Of a stretch of 42,682 bases of DNA, positions 21,590 through 28,929 are shown piece by piece. The first letter of the stretch is position 1, and each line of letters starts with the position of its first letter. Source of the stretch: an uncultured Fibrobacter sp. (lineage in GTDB: Bacteria; Fibrobacterota; Fibrobacteria; Fibrobacterales; Fibrobacteraceae); contig NZ_CAMVDO010000025.1 of assembly GCF_947166265.1 (NCBI RefSeq), positions 1 to 42,682 on the forward strand, given 5' to 3'. A program made the position numbers and the translations under genes. The notes beneath the pieces are model-generated. The model was not told the origin of the DNA. It saw only the letters and a list, made by a program, of their open reading frames with translations, and ran no database searches.

Positions 21590-22487
21590 TGACGTCACCT
21601 CCCAAGCATATCCACACGATAAGTCCCGCCATCACAAGAACGCTGATGGCGACATTCGCCAAGAAAAAGTCGCGGTTCATGGCATCGAGGTCGTCGGATT
21701 TACGGAATAGATGGATATAGAGGATAGCGGCAGTCATGAGCCCCGTCACGCCCCACCAAGGGATTCCCATTCCCCAAAACATGCCGAAAGCCACGCATAG
21801 CGCAAGCATCGCGACATGGCTCCAAAACGCAATCTGCAAGGCGCGCTTACGACCAAAGCGGGCTGGCACCGAATGTAGCCCCATCGCGCGGTCGATTTCT
21901 TCATCCTGCGTTGCGTAAATAATGTCAAATCCGCCCATCCAGAGCATTAGAATCACAAGCAGAAAAATCGGGAAAACGGCAAACTCGCCGCGAATGGCAA
22001 TCCAGGCCCCGAGCGGACTCATGCCGATGGAAAAGCCCAGGAACCAGTGGCAGAGCCAGCTGAACCGTTTCCAGTACGAATAGGAAAGCAGCAAGAGCCA
22101 CACCGGCAACGCGAGCAGGCCCGCAAGCGGTTGCAAAAGGGCCGCGAACAAAACGAACAGCACCCCGTTTACGGCAAGGAAAGCCACCACGGATTTCTTG
22201 CTCAGGCGCCCTGCCGGCAAGTGGCGTTTCGCCGTACGCGGATTCTTGGCATCGATATCGGCATCGGCAATGCGGTTGAAACTCATCGCGCTGTTGCGGG
22301 CCGTCACCATGCACCCCACAATCAACAAGACAATCCGCAAAGTCTCCGCGACACTCATTCCGCGAAAACCGTTTGCCGCCACCCACATGGAACCCACCGC
22401 AAAGGGCATCGCAAAAAGCGAATGGCTAAAACGCACCATGTGCCCGAATTCTAGAATCTTTTTCAACATATCTGAATCATCTGTCAT
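21576..22487 (-). CDS. ubiA: UbiA-family prenyltransferase (quinone biosynthesis)
   Basis: A 303-residue polytopic membrane enzyme that attaches a polyprenyl chain to an aromatic acid. The two Mg-diphosphate motifs are visible: N-R-I-A-D-A-D-I-D-A-K-N-P-R-T near residue 70 and D-I-I-Y-A-T-Q-D-E-E-I-D near 190, with about nine hydrophobic segments between and around them. H-L-P-A-G-R and A-R-F-G follow them as usual. ubiX and menG lie upstream in the same unit, which suits menaquinone synthesis, where the UbiA-like MqnP acts in the futalosine route (inference). The start is uncertain: ATG 22487 lies inside the end of a palindromic repeat, and ATG 22469 (M-L-K-K-I-L) would be the start without it. 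Confidence 0.85.
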   Translation of the reverse strand: MTDDSDMLKKILEFGHMVRFSHSLFAMPFAVGSMWVAANGFRGMSVAETLRIVLLIVGCMVTARNSAMSFNRIADADIDAKNPRTAKRHLPAGRLSKKSVVAFLAVNGVLFVLFAALLQPLAGLLALPVWLLLLSYSYWKRFSWLCHWFLGFSIGMSPLGAWIAIRGEFAVFPIFLLVILMLWMGGFDIIYATQDEEIDRAMGLHSVPARFGRKRALQIAFWSHVAMLALCVAFGMFWGMGIPWWGVTGLMTAAILYIHLFRKSDDLDAMNRDFFLANVAISVLVMAGLIVWICLGGDVNALY

Positions 22488-22543
22488 TCTCGACCGAAGG
22501 GGAGAATCCAGCGCTGGATCCCGTCGCTACGCTCCAGGATGAC
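22483..22543. repeat. 61-bp palindromic element at the ubiA start
   Basis: The element begins GTCATTCT and ends AGGATGAC, which are near-perfect terminal inverted repeats, and it has a perfect central palindrome ATCCAGCGCTGGAT. On the minus strand it reads GTCATCCTGGAG...GAGAATGAC, like the other GTCAT-type repeats here. Its last bases supply the ATG annotated as the ubiA start. Confidence 0.75.
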
Positions 22544-22555
22544 TTTTTTTCATTT

Positions 22556-23161
22556 CTACTTTTTCTTCCCTTTTGCCTTCGTCTTCTTGACAGAACTCTC
22601 TATCTTGATTCCCTTCCAGGGTTTCACAATTTCGGCCCCCCCCGCAAGCGCCCCCAGATGCATCAGGATTTTTGCAACCACGGTATCCACCGCATCCTCA
22701 ATCGTCTTCGGGCGATCGTAAAAATGCGGCGAGGCAGGAATCACGATTCCCCCCTGGCGAGTCAGGCGAGTCATGTTGTCCAGGTGAATCAGGTTGTAGG
22801 GCATCTCGCGCGGCACCACAATCAGCGGACGACGTTCCTTGAGGCAGACATCCGCCGCACGGATCAGCAGGTTGTCGGCCGTTCCAGCCGTAATGCGCCC
22901 GATTGTTCCCATGGAACACGGCACCACGGCCATTCCCGCATAGTCGGCACTACCGCTTGCACACTCCGCAAAAAAATTCTTCACGTCGGGCAATTCGTCT
23001 ACATAGTCAAACAGGGCGTCCTGTTCCTCGTAAGCAACCACGCCCCTGCCCGGAGGCGTCACCAGGGCGGTCACATGATGCCCCAAACGTTTTAAATGCA
23101 TTGCTGTCCGAGTCGCATAAATGGCGCCACTCGCACCCGTCACCCCCAAAATGAACCTCAT
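22556..23161 (-). CDS. ubiX: Flavin prenyltransferase UbiX
   Basis: A 201-residue flavoprotein that makes prenylated FMN, the cofactor of UbiD-type decarboxylases. ATG 23161 with GGAG upstream overlaps the menG stop as ATGA; the longer frame starts at a weaker codon. It shows the N-terminal G-V-T-G-A-S-G-A-I-Y flavin loop, V-P-C-S-M-G-T-I-G-R-I and V-V-P-R-E-M-P-Y-N, with P-A-S-P-H-F-Y near the end. All are normal family marks. A Lys-rich tail of about 10 residues ends the protein. No ubiD gene is in the window. Confidence 0.94.
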   Translation of the reverse strand: MRFILGVTGASGAIYATRTAMHLKRLGHHVTALVTPPGRGVVAYEEQDALFDYVDELPDVKNFFAECASGSADYAGMAVVPCSMGTIGRITAGTADNLLIRAADVCLKERRPLIVVPREMPYNLIHLDNMTRLTRQGGIVIPASPHFYDRPKTIEDAVDTVVAKILMHLGALAGGAEIVKPWKGIKIESSVKKTKAKGKKK

Positions 23162-23838
23162 GTTCGTCTCCTCAGTAAAACGCGGTACGCAACCCCGAAA
23201 AAGCAAGGCTTCACATGCACCAGTTCAAAGCCGTTCGATTCCGCCAACTTGACAAAATCGGCAACCGGCAAGAAACGGAGCACCGAATTCACCAGGTATT
23301 CGTACGCCTCCCGCTTGCTAAAAAAAGCCCCCAGCACCGGAATAAAGAGCGGAGCCAGCCTCTTGTAGAAAAACTTGTTGAATGCGTTCCGGGGCGAAAA
23401 GAATTCGAGCACCTGCAGGTAACCTCCACCGCAAAGCACTCGCGCCGATTCTCGCAGGCCGCCCTCGGCATCGGGCAGATTGCGCATTCCAAATCCATTC
23501 AGCACCACATCAAACGACGCATCGCCAAAGGGCATCTTCATTGCATCCAGCTGCACCGGGATAGCCGTCATGGTCTTACCCGCGGCTCCCTTCAGCATTC
23601 CAAAAGAGAAATCGCCCAAGACAGCGACATCGGGCTTCCCGTTGAACTTTTCGAAAGTCACCGCAAAGTCGCCCGTGCCTCCGCAAAGGTCCAGCAGGCG
23701 TTTCCCCGGCTGCACACGTTTCAACTCACGGCAGCAACTGCGGCGCCACAAGATATCCTGAAAGCAACTCAACGTATGATTCAGAAAGTCATAGCGGTTG
23801 GCAATCTCGTCGAACATCTTGCGCACGGGGCTTTTCAT
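23158..23838 (-). CDS. ubiE: Demethylmenaquinone methyltransferase (UbiE/MenG)
   Basis: A 226-residue SAM-dependent C-methyltransferase that carries out the last step of menaquinone synthesis. ATG 23838 (M-K-S-P-V-R-K-M-F-D-E-I-A) is chosen over GTG 23886 because the family starts with V-x-x-M-F-D-x-I-A-x-x-Y-D-x-L-N, seen here as K-M-F-D-E-I-A-N-R-Y-D-F-L-N. Motif I is L-L-D-L-C-G-G-T-G-D, and N-G-F-G-M-R-N is also present. There is no Shine-Dalgarno; TATATTTG ends close before the ATG. It is the first gene of menG-ubiX-ubiA. In an anaerobe without ubiquinone the menaquinone role is the natural one (inference). Confidence 0.92.
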   Translation of the reverse strand: MKSPVRKMFDEIANRYDFLNHTLSCFQDILWRRSCCRELKRVQPGKRLLDLCGGTGDFAVTFEKFNGKPDVAVLGDFSFGMLKGAAGKTMTAIPVQLDAMKMPFGDASFDVVLNGFGMRNLPDAEGGLRESARVLCGGGYLQVLEFFSPRNAFNKFFYKRLAPLFIPVLGAFFSKREAYEYLVNSVLRFLPVADFVKLAESNGFELVHVKPCFFGVAYRVLLRRRT

Positions 23839-23845
23839 GGCGCCA

Positions 23846-23874
23846 AATATAGAAAAAAGGCGCCCGGGCTCCAA
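23846..23874 (-). promoter_or_regulatory. Promoter of menG-ubiX-ubiA
   Basis: On the minus strand TTGGAG (23869-23874), a 17-base spacer and TATATT (23846-23851, within TATATTTG) stand directly upstream of menG. Seven bases separate the -10 from ATG 23838, so the predicted transcript begins at the start codon. Confidence 0.6.
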
Positions 23875-23911
23875 TGCCACAAGCACCTTTCCAAAAACTT
23901 ATGGAGCTCTA

Positions 23912-26443
23912 TTAGTTGAACGTTGCCGTTACAGAAACACCTTCAGCAACCGTTACAATGCACTTTTCCGGAGCACCAGACACAGGTTCGCAACCCGCCC
24001 AGCCACCAAATACGGCACCGGCATCCTGCACAGCCATCAATTCCACCGTATTTCCAGCAAAGAGCTTGCCCTTATAACTTCCGTTCGGAAGGCTTGCGCC
24101 ATCCATAAGGATAGAACCCTTGCCATTTGCAGAAATGTTGACAGAAACAAGGTTGCTCACGCCAAATTCGCTCTGGATTTCAGTAAGGAACTCGGAATCA
24201 CGGCTTTTTGCCCAAGAGGTAAGCCTTTCACCATACGGATCAAACTCGCCATACGACATTCTCCGATCCTTATAAGCCTCCACCTTCATATCCCTTGCAA
24301 CATCATCCGCATTGAGCATGCCAGCAAGGAACGCTCTTTGCTTCTCAATATTCGAGGCATTCAGGTAAGAGTCAAGCATCACGGCGGCATTGTTGAGGAA
24401 CAGGCTCTTGAACTTGGGACTCTTGATCAAGCGAGTAAAAAGGACATGGAAGCAATGTTCCTTACCATCCTTAAACGCCTTTTCATTACTCGTGTAGCAA
24501 TTACCGGAAGTACGCCCACCTTGCTTAACCCAATCAAACATATTCATAGACGAGCTAAATCCGGCCACAGCCCAATCCGACTTCCAGTTAAAACCATGGT
24601 CAAGGTCATAGATCATGAACTTCCAAAGCGGCGATTCCGGAGCCTTCCAGACACGCACGTTGTTGTTCGGCCAGTCGCCGTTATGAGCATACATTTCGGC
24701 AAGCATGTAGCGAGCAAAGTTACCCATATCCATCTGCGATGCCATATAGGCGTACGCTTCGTCATTTGTACTAAAATCATTTGCTGCGGCAAATTCCAGC
24801 ATGGCAACATATTCGTCAATAGAACCGTTGCTCGCCTCAATTTCTTTACCCAGGTGCTTAATGAACGTAACCGAAGAGGCATCGATTCCGTAATTCGTTT
24901 CTACAAAGTTCTTGTTGAAACGTTCGCGCATATCGTGAATACCGTAGTAGGTTCCGTTGTAGAACACCACCACCTGACGGCTACGCTGGTAATCCACACC
25001 GCTTCCTTCAAGAATGGCGCCACCCACGGCATCAGTAAAATAGTCGCTCACAAAGCGGTTACCATTGTTGCGAAGGTTAAAGCCCTTGTACTTGTCATTC
25101 ACACCCTTGCGGGTTTCGAACAAAGGATAATGCAACCAGGTTCCGCCATACTCCTCGCGCATCACGACGGCAAGAGACTTCTTGCGTTCCATACGGCTCC
25201 AGCCACCCATCAAGGAAATACCAGCCTCGGCTTCCCAGGCCTTGTCCGTACTCTTGGAACCGTTTTCAAAATATTCCACATGGGCAGCCATTTCGCCCGA
25301 GTCGTTCGGATAAGATTCATTCGGAGCGTACATCTGGTCATGATCCATATCAGGTACACCACCATTCGTCTTCTTATAATACTTCACAAAGAAGCTCGGG
25401 TCCACGGTCACTGCCACCACAGGCATATTCACCGTCTCGCCGATAAAGTACGTATTCGTCACCACATCCTTGGTCAAGAGGCCCTGCTTGAACGCGGCAC
25501 AACGCAAAACCATCGTATGGTCAATAACCAGTTCGCTATTGAACTCGGGAGAGCTTTCGGTCGGAGCGGATCCATCCTGGGTGCAGCGCACCTTCATTCC
25601 TTCCGGAAGGTCAGTCGGGGCATTCAAGACTACCTTGTCATTGTAGAAACCGCCCTGGTTTCCGCTAAAGTTAAACTTGGGGGCAACGCCTTCGTATGCC
25701 GTACTTGCCGTATTCGGCTGCTCCGGAGTCGGCTTTTCAAAGTACTTCCACTCGCCGCCATCCACAATGCCCCAGCTCATTCCCGAACCGATTTCCGGGT
25801 AATGAATCGAATCACGGATTCCATAAGACCTGTCGATCAAGTAAACGGAGCCACCGTCCTTATTCAGTTTCCAATTGGTGTGCGGGCGATTATGCAGCGA
25901 GGCATCACCAGAATTACCTTCAATGACCGCCACATTGTTCTTATCGCAGAACACGACTACAAACGCTTTAGCGGCTATTGGGATATCGCCAAAGACCCAC
26001 TTGCGCGGTTTTTCCAGATTTTCGACAAGAGAATAGCCCTTCAAGTTCGCGGACGAGTCACCGGCATTGTAAATTTCAATCCAACCCGGATCGTCACCAT
26101 TTTCATCAAGCCAGTCGAGATTCACCGGCGAAATTTCGGTAATGACCAAGGCGGAATTTCCAACCCAGGTAAGCGTCGTATCGGCAGGAACATAAACCGT
26201 ATCGACCTTGTACACCGTATCGCCAGTCTCGGGGTCAATGTGTCTGACCGTGTCAAGCGTCGGTTCGAGGGTATCCACCCTTACGACCGTGTTGCCAGCC
26301 GAATCGGTTTCATATATGGTGTCGACCCTGACATCAGGCAAATCCGGCTCATCGGAACCCTTGGAAGAAGAATCGTCGGAGCAGGCAATTAAACCGGCGA
26401 AAACCAAACTCAGGCATGCCATCAGGGCAAAGCCGTTTTTCAT
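23912..26443 (-). CDS. CotH-kinase / lamin-tail-domain surface lipoprotein
   Basis: An 843-residue lipoprotein; ATG 26443 gives a signal peptide ending G-L-I-A-C (Cys21) and an S-D-D-S-S-S linker, while the longer frame needs GTG. Domains in order: a Thr/Asp-rich spacer with V-D-T repeats (about 35-90); a lamin-tail-like domain (95-225) with W-I-E-I-Y-N; a chitobiase-type C-terminal domain (about 265-330); a CotH-kinase domain (about 335-720) with Y-Y-G-I-H-D-M-R-E-R, N-N-N-V-R-V-W and I-Y-D-L-D-H-G-F; and a final beta repeat with G-G-W-A-G-C. CotH-family proteins are atypical kinases phosphorylating secreted proteins in some bacteria. A surface location is inferred. The gene stands alone between menG and tRNA-Phe. 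Confidence 0.85.
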   Translation of the reverse strand: MKNGFALMACLSLVFAGLIACSDDSSSKGSDEPDLPDVRVDTIYETDSAGNTVVRVDTLEPTLDTVRHIDPETGDTVYKVDTVYVPADTTLTWVGNSALVITEISPVNLDWLDENGDDPGWIEIYNAGDSSANLKGYSLVENLEKPRKWVFGDIPIAAKAFVVVFCDKNNVAVIEGNSGDASLHNRPHTNWKLNKDGGSVYLIDRSYGIRDSIHYPEIGSGMSWGIVDGGEWKYFEKPTPEQPNTASTAYEGVAPKFNFSGNQGGFYNDKVVLNAPTDLPEGMKVRCTQDGSAPTESSPEFNSELVIDHTMVLRCAAFKQGLLTKDVVTNTYFIGETVNMPVVAVTVDPSFFVKYYKKTNGGVPDMDHDQMYAPNESYPNDSGEMAAHVEYFENGSKSTDKAWEAEAGISLMGGWSRMERKKSLAVVMREEYGGTWLHYPLFETRKGVNDKYKGFNLRNNGNRFVSDYFTDAVGGAILEGSGVDYQRSRQVVVFYNGTYYGIHDMRERFNKNFVETNYGIDASSVTFIKHLGKEIEASNGSIDEYVAMLEFAAANDFSTNDEAYAYMASQMDMGNFARYMLAEMYAHNGDWPNNNVRVWKAPESPLWKFMIYDLDHGFNWKSDWAVAGFSSSMNMFDWVKQGGRTSGNCYTSNEKAFKDGKEHCFHVLFTRLIKSPKFKSLFLNNAAVMLDSYLNASNIEKQRAFLAGMLNADDVARDMKVEAYKDRRMSYGEFDPYGERLTSWAKSRDSEFLTEIQSEFGVSNLVSVNISANGKGSILMDGASLPNGSYKGKLFAGNTVELMAVQDAGAVFGGWAGCEPVSGAPEKCIVTVAEGVSVTATFN

Positions 26444-26586
26444 GTTGAATATGTACACACTGCCACCTATAAAAACGTTTCCCAGAAATTCCCGATTTCC
26501 AGGGTCATATTCTTTAACACCCGATAGGTAAATTTAGAAGATTATTAAAAAAAAAGGGAAAAAAAACAGTAATATTCTATTTACCC

Positions 26587-26615
26587 TTGACAAGCGTCAC
26601 ACGATGTGCTATATT
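26587..26615 (+). promoter_or_regulatory. Promoter of tRNA-Phe
   Basis: TTGACA (26587-26592), a 17-base spacer and TATATT (26610-26615, within TATATTTG). The mature tRNA begins 15 bases downstream of the -10. It is the best promoter match in the window. Confidence 0.8.
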
Positions 26616-26629
26616 TGGCCTACCAAGTC

Positions 26630-26702
<73 letters not shown>

Positions 26703-26709
26703 CGAAAAG

Positions 26710-26737
26710 AGACCTTGATTTTCAAGGTCTTTTTTTA
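26710..26737 (+). terminator. Rho-independent terminator of tRNA-Phe
   Basis: A perfect 9-bp stem, AGACCTTGA / TCAAGGTCT, with a three-base loop and a run of T residues, starts eight bases after the tRNA. Confidence 0.9.
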
Positions 26738-26749
26738 TTTTCCCTCCTA

Positions 26750-26781
26750 AAAAAGGAAAAGACCCCGATTCAATCGGGGTC
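26750..26781 (-). terminator. Rho-independent terminator of the HD-GYP gene
   Basis: GACCCCGAT / ATCGGGGTC (26761-26781) with a TCA loop. On the minus strand it is followed by TTTTCCTTTTTT, and it lies 15 bases after the stop codon of the HD-GYP gene. Confidence 0.85.
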
Positions 26782-26796
26782 CAACCATTTTAAGCA

Positions 26797-27909
26797 TTAT
26801 CGGCGGTAGAGACCGTAAATTTCGTCCCAGTGGTCTATGAGGACATCCACGAGTTCCGGCTGGAACTGTCCACCGCGCTGTTTCAGGAATTCTTCCTTGA
26901 CTTTTTCTTCGGGCCAGGGTTCCTTGTAGCAACGGGGACTCGACAGGGCGTCCAGAACGTCCGCAACCGAACAGATGCGCCCTGCCAGGGGAATCGCCTC
27001 GCCTGCAAGCCCGAACGGATAGCCCTTACCATCCCAGCGTTCATGGTGCGAACGGGCGATGGAGGCCGCAAAGCGAAGCAGCTTGCGCTTGGAATTGCAA
27101 AGCATGTTGTAGCCGATTTCGGAATGCGACTTCATGACGGCGTACTCTTCGTCGGTAAAGCGACCCGGCTTGTTCAGAATCGCATCGGGAATGCCCACCT
27201 TGCCAAGGTCATGCATCGGAGCCGCAAGACGGATACGGTCCACTTCCTCGTCGGGCATCTTGAGGAACTTCGCCAGCATGTAGGAAATTTCGGCAACGCG
27301 CTGGATATGGTCGCCCGTTTCCTGGCTACGGTACTCGGAAACTTCACCCAAGATATGAATGATTTCACGCTGGGTCGCTTCCAGTTCCGAGTTCAGCATC
27401 GCCGATTCCACAGTCTTTGCAGAATACACAGCCGTAAGAGCCAGGCGTTCCAGGTCCTGCGTCGAAAATACGGCAGACTCGCCCTTCTTGTTGATTGCCT
27501 GGAACACACCCATCACGCGGCCCATGGAATTCAGCAGGGGCACCGTCATCACGGATGTCGTGCGGTAAAGCGTCTTTTCGTCGCTACGGCGATCGAACCT
27601 CGGGTCCTTGTAGGCATCCTCGATCAACAGGGGCTCGGCAGTCTTTACGGAATAACCGACAAAGCCGGCATCTCGCGGAATGCGAAGCTCGCTCACCCCG
27701 TGGGCAACCTTGGTCCACAGTTCGCCGCTATCTTCGTCAATCAGCCAAAGGGAGCAACGGTCCGCAGAAACAATGGCACGCCCCAAGTCAGCCATCAGGA
27801 CCAGCAAGTTGTCCATCTTACGTTCTGCCGCAATTTTCGGCATGTAAGAGAACAACAAATCCAGAATTTTTTGCGATTCAACCGCTTGTCTTTGCTCTAT
27901 CTCCGTCAT
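26797..27909 (-). CDS. GAF-HD-GYP domain phosphodiesterase
   Basis: A 370-residue cytoplasmic protein. Residues about 25-175 form a GAF sensor domain (D-R-C-S-L-W-L-I-D, V-P-L-L-N-S, G-V-F-Q-A-I-N-K). Residues 190-370 form an HD-GYP domain with H-I-Q-R-V-A at 201-206, the H-D pair at 233-234 in M-H-D-L-G-K-V-G-I-P-D, H-H-E at 288-290 and D-G-K-G-Y-P at 293-298. All metal-binding residues are intact, so cyclic-di-GMP hydrolysis is likely (known family function). There is no receiver domain, so the input is a ligand or redox signal at the GAF domain. ATG 27909 has no Shine-Dalgarno; a promoter lies almost against it. It is monocistronic with its own terminator. Confidence 0.92.
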   Translation of the reverse strand: MTEIEQRQAVESQKILDLLFSYMPKIAAERKMDNLLVLMADLGRAIVSADRCSLWLIDEDSGELWTKVAHGVSELRIPRDAGFVGYSVKTAEPLLIEDAYKDPRFDRRSDEKTLYRTTSVMTVPLLNSMGRVMGVFQAINKKGESAVFSTQDLERLALTAVYSAKTVESAMLNSELEATQREIIHILGEVSEYRSQETGDHIQRVAEISYMLAKFLKMPDEEVDRIRLAAPMHDLGKVGIPDAILNKPGRFTDEEYAVMKSHSEIGYNMLCNSKRKLLRFAASIARSHHERWDGKGYPFGLAGEAIPLAGRICSVADVLDALSSPRCYKEPWPEEKVKEEFLKQRGGQFQPELVDVLIDHWDEIYGLYRR

Positions 27910-27918
27910 ACAATGTAA

Positions 27919-27947
27919 AATTTAGCTAAACTTAGCCGTTTTTCCAA
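27919..27947 (-). promoter_or_regulatory. Promoter of the HD-GYP gene
   Basis: On the minus strand TTGGAA (27942-27947), a 17-base spacer and TAAATT (27919-27924). Nine bases lie between the -10 and the ATG, so the leader would be only one to three bases long. Confidence 0.55.
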
Positions 27948-27995
27948 CTCCGCTTGGCCGAATCCCCCTAAATTTTTCTATCCTTGGGAAACCCT

Positions 27996-28076
27996 GGAGG
28001 AATAGGCTAATTGGTAAGTCAGCGGTCTTGAAAACCGCCGCCGTAAGGCTTGGGGGTTCGAGTCCCTCTTCCTCCG
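27996..28076 (+). tRNA. tRNA-Ser (anticodon TGA)
   Basis: GGAGGAA (27996-28002) pairs with TTCCTCC (28069-28075), and G28076 is the discriminator, as expected for Ser. The anticodon stem GCGGT/ACCGC holds CTTGAAA, giving TGA at 28029-28031. A class II variable arm (CGCCGTAAGGCTTG region) and the T arm GGGTTCGAGTCCC are present. CCA is not encoded. Confidence 0.94.
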
Positions 28077-28078
28077 CT

Positions 28079-28106
28079 AAAAAAGACCCCGCAGGGGTCT
28101 TTTTTA
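28079..28106. terminator. Bidirectional terminator between tRNA-Ser and comF
   Basis: AAAAAAGACCCC and GGGGTCTTTTTT are perfectly complementary around GCA. The hairpin serves tRNA-Ser on the plus strand and comF on the minus strand, whose stop codon begins five bases away. Confidence 0.9.
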
Positions 28107-28110
28107 ATTA

Positions 28111-28824
28111 TCATAAGTTCCACTCCATCCGGCAATCGGCCACATAATCCGCAGTCACCGAGGCCGGTTCGTCATAAATCAGCGTACAGACCTTGATCGG
28201 CAACGGGAAATCATGCCCAAAGGCCGCAATACACGCCGACGTCGTCGCACCCGTCGTAAAGACATCGTCCACCACGACAACCGTTCCCCGGACAGGCAAC
28301 TCTTTGGGCAAAGCGCATTCGAAAGCATCCGACACGTTCCGCTCACGAGCCTCCTTCGAAAGTTTAGTCTGCGATACAACGAACGTCTTTCGCCTAAGCC
28401 AACGACACACCCGGCCGCCAACCACCACCGCAAGCGCAGATGCAATCTTTTCCGCCTGATTGTAGCCGCGTTCCCGAAGCCTCGCCCTATGAAGCGGAAC
28501 AGGAACAAAATACAGTGGCTTGGGAAACATCGAAAGTTCCTCGCCAATAAAGCCCCCACGCACCGCCGATGAATGACGCACCAGGTAAGTCGCCATTCCG
28601 GGAATGCCCCCGTACTTGAGCGCATGCACCAGGCGTCGCGTCAGCGGACGCATCGGAAAGAGGCTGTAGGCATCTCCACCCGGCGACACCCCCGCCTTCG
28701 ATTCACGTTCCAGTTCCTTTATGCAATCCGGACAAAGCCACGGATCAAGGCGTTCTGCGACACCCCCGCACCCCAGACACTCCGTCCCAAATACAAAACG
28801 CCCGACATTTTCGAACCAACGCAT
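28111..28824 (-). CDS. comF: ComF-family phosphoribosyltransferase-like protein
   Basis: A 237-residue cytoplasmic protein. ATG 28824 follows GGAG by five bases. Cys16, Cys19, Cys31 and Cys34 form the N-terminal zinc module, and the C-terminal domain has F-V-P-V-P-L-H, R-G-Y-N-Q-A and the PRPP-binding loop V-V-V-V-D-D-V-F-T-T-G-A-T. ComF proteins aid natural transformation in several bacteria; the exact activity is unsettled, and carrying the gene does not prove competence. It follows rodA by about 105 bases, and a separate promoter is possible. Confidence 0.92.
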   Translation of the reverse strand: MRWFENVGRFVFGTECLGCGGVAERLDPWLCPDCIKELERESKAGVSPGGDAYSLFPMRPLTRRLVHALKYGGIPGMATYLVRHSSAVRGGFIGEELSMFPKPLYFVPVPLHRARLRERGYNQAEKIASALAVVVGGRVCRWLRRKTFVVSQTKLSKEARERNVSDAFECALPKELPVRGTVVVVDDVFTTGATTSACIAAFGHDFPLPIKVCTLIYDEPASVTADYVADCRMEWNL

Positions 28825-28929
28825 ATAGACTCCTCGGGACACACCAACACGGCGAAGCGTCCCTCTTCTATATACGCTCTTTTCTGAAAAATTAGGAAAA
28901 ATGTTTCTAGTAGCTGCACCGACAGTGCA

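Noticed and set aside
23852-23875. GC-rich self-complementary stretch followed by six T as a terminator for the CotH-like gene
   Set aside because: The core GCCCGGGC is a palindrome without loop, and the region is better explained as the -35/-10 spacer of the menG promoter.
23798-26392. 864-residue plus-strand ORF opposite the CotH-like gene
   Set aside because: It mirrors the codon pattern of the minus-strand gene, is His/Ile/Arg-rich without domains, has no Shine-Dalgarno, and the minus strand has a lipobox and full domain set.
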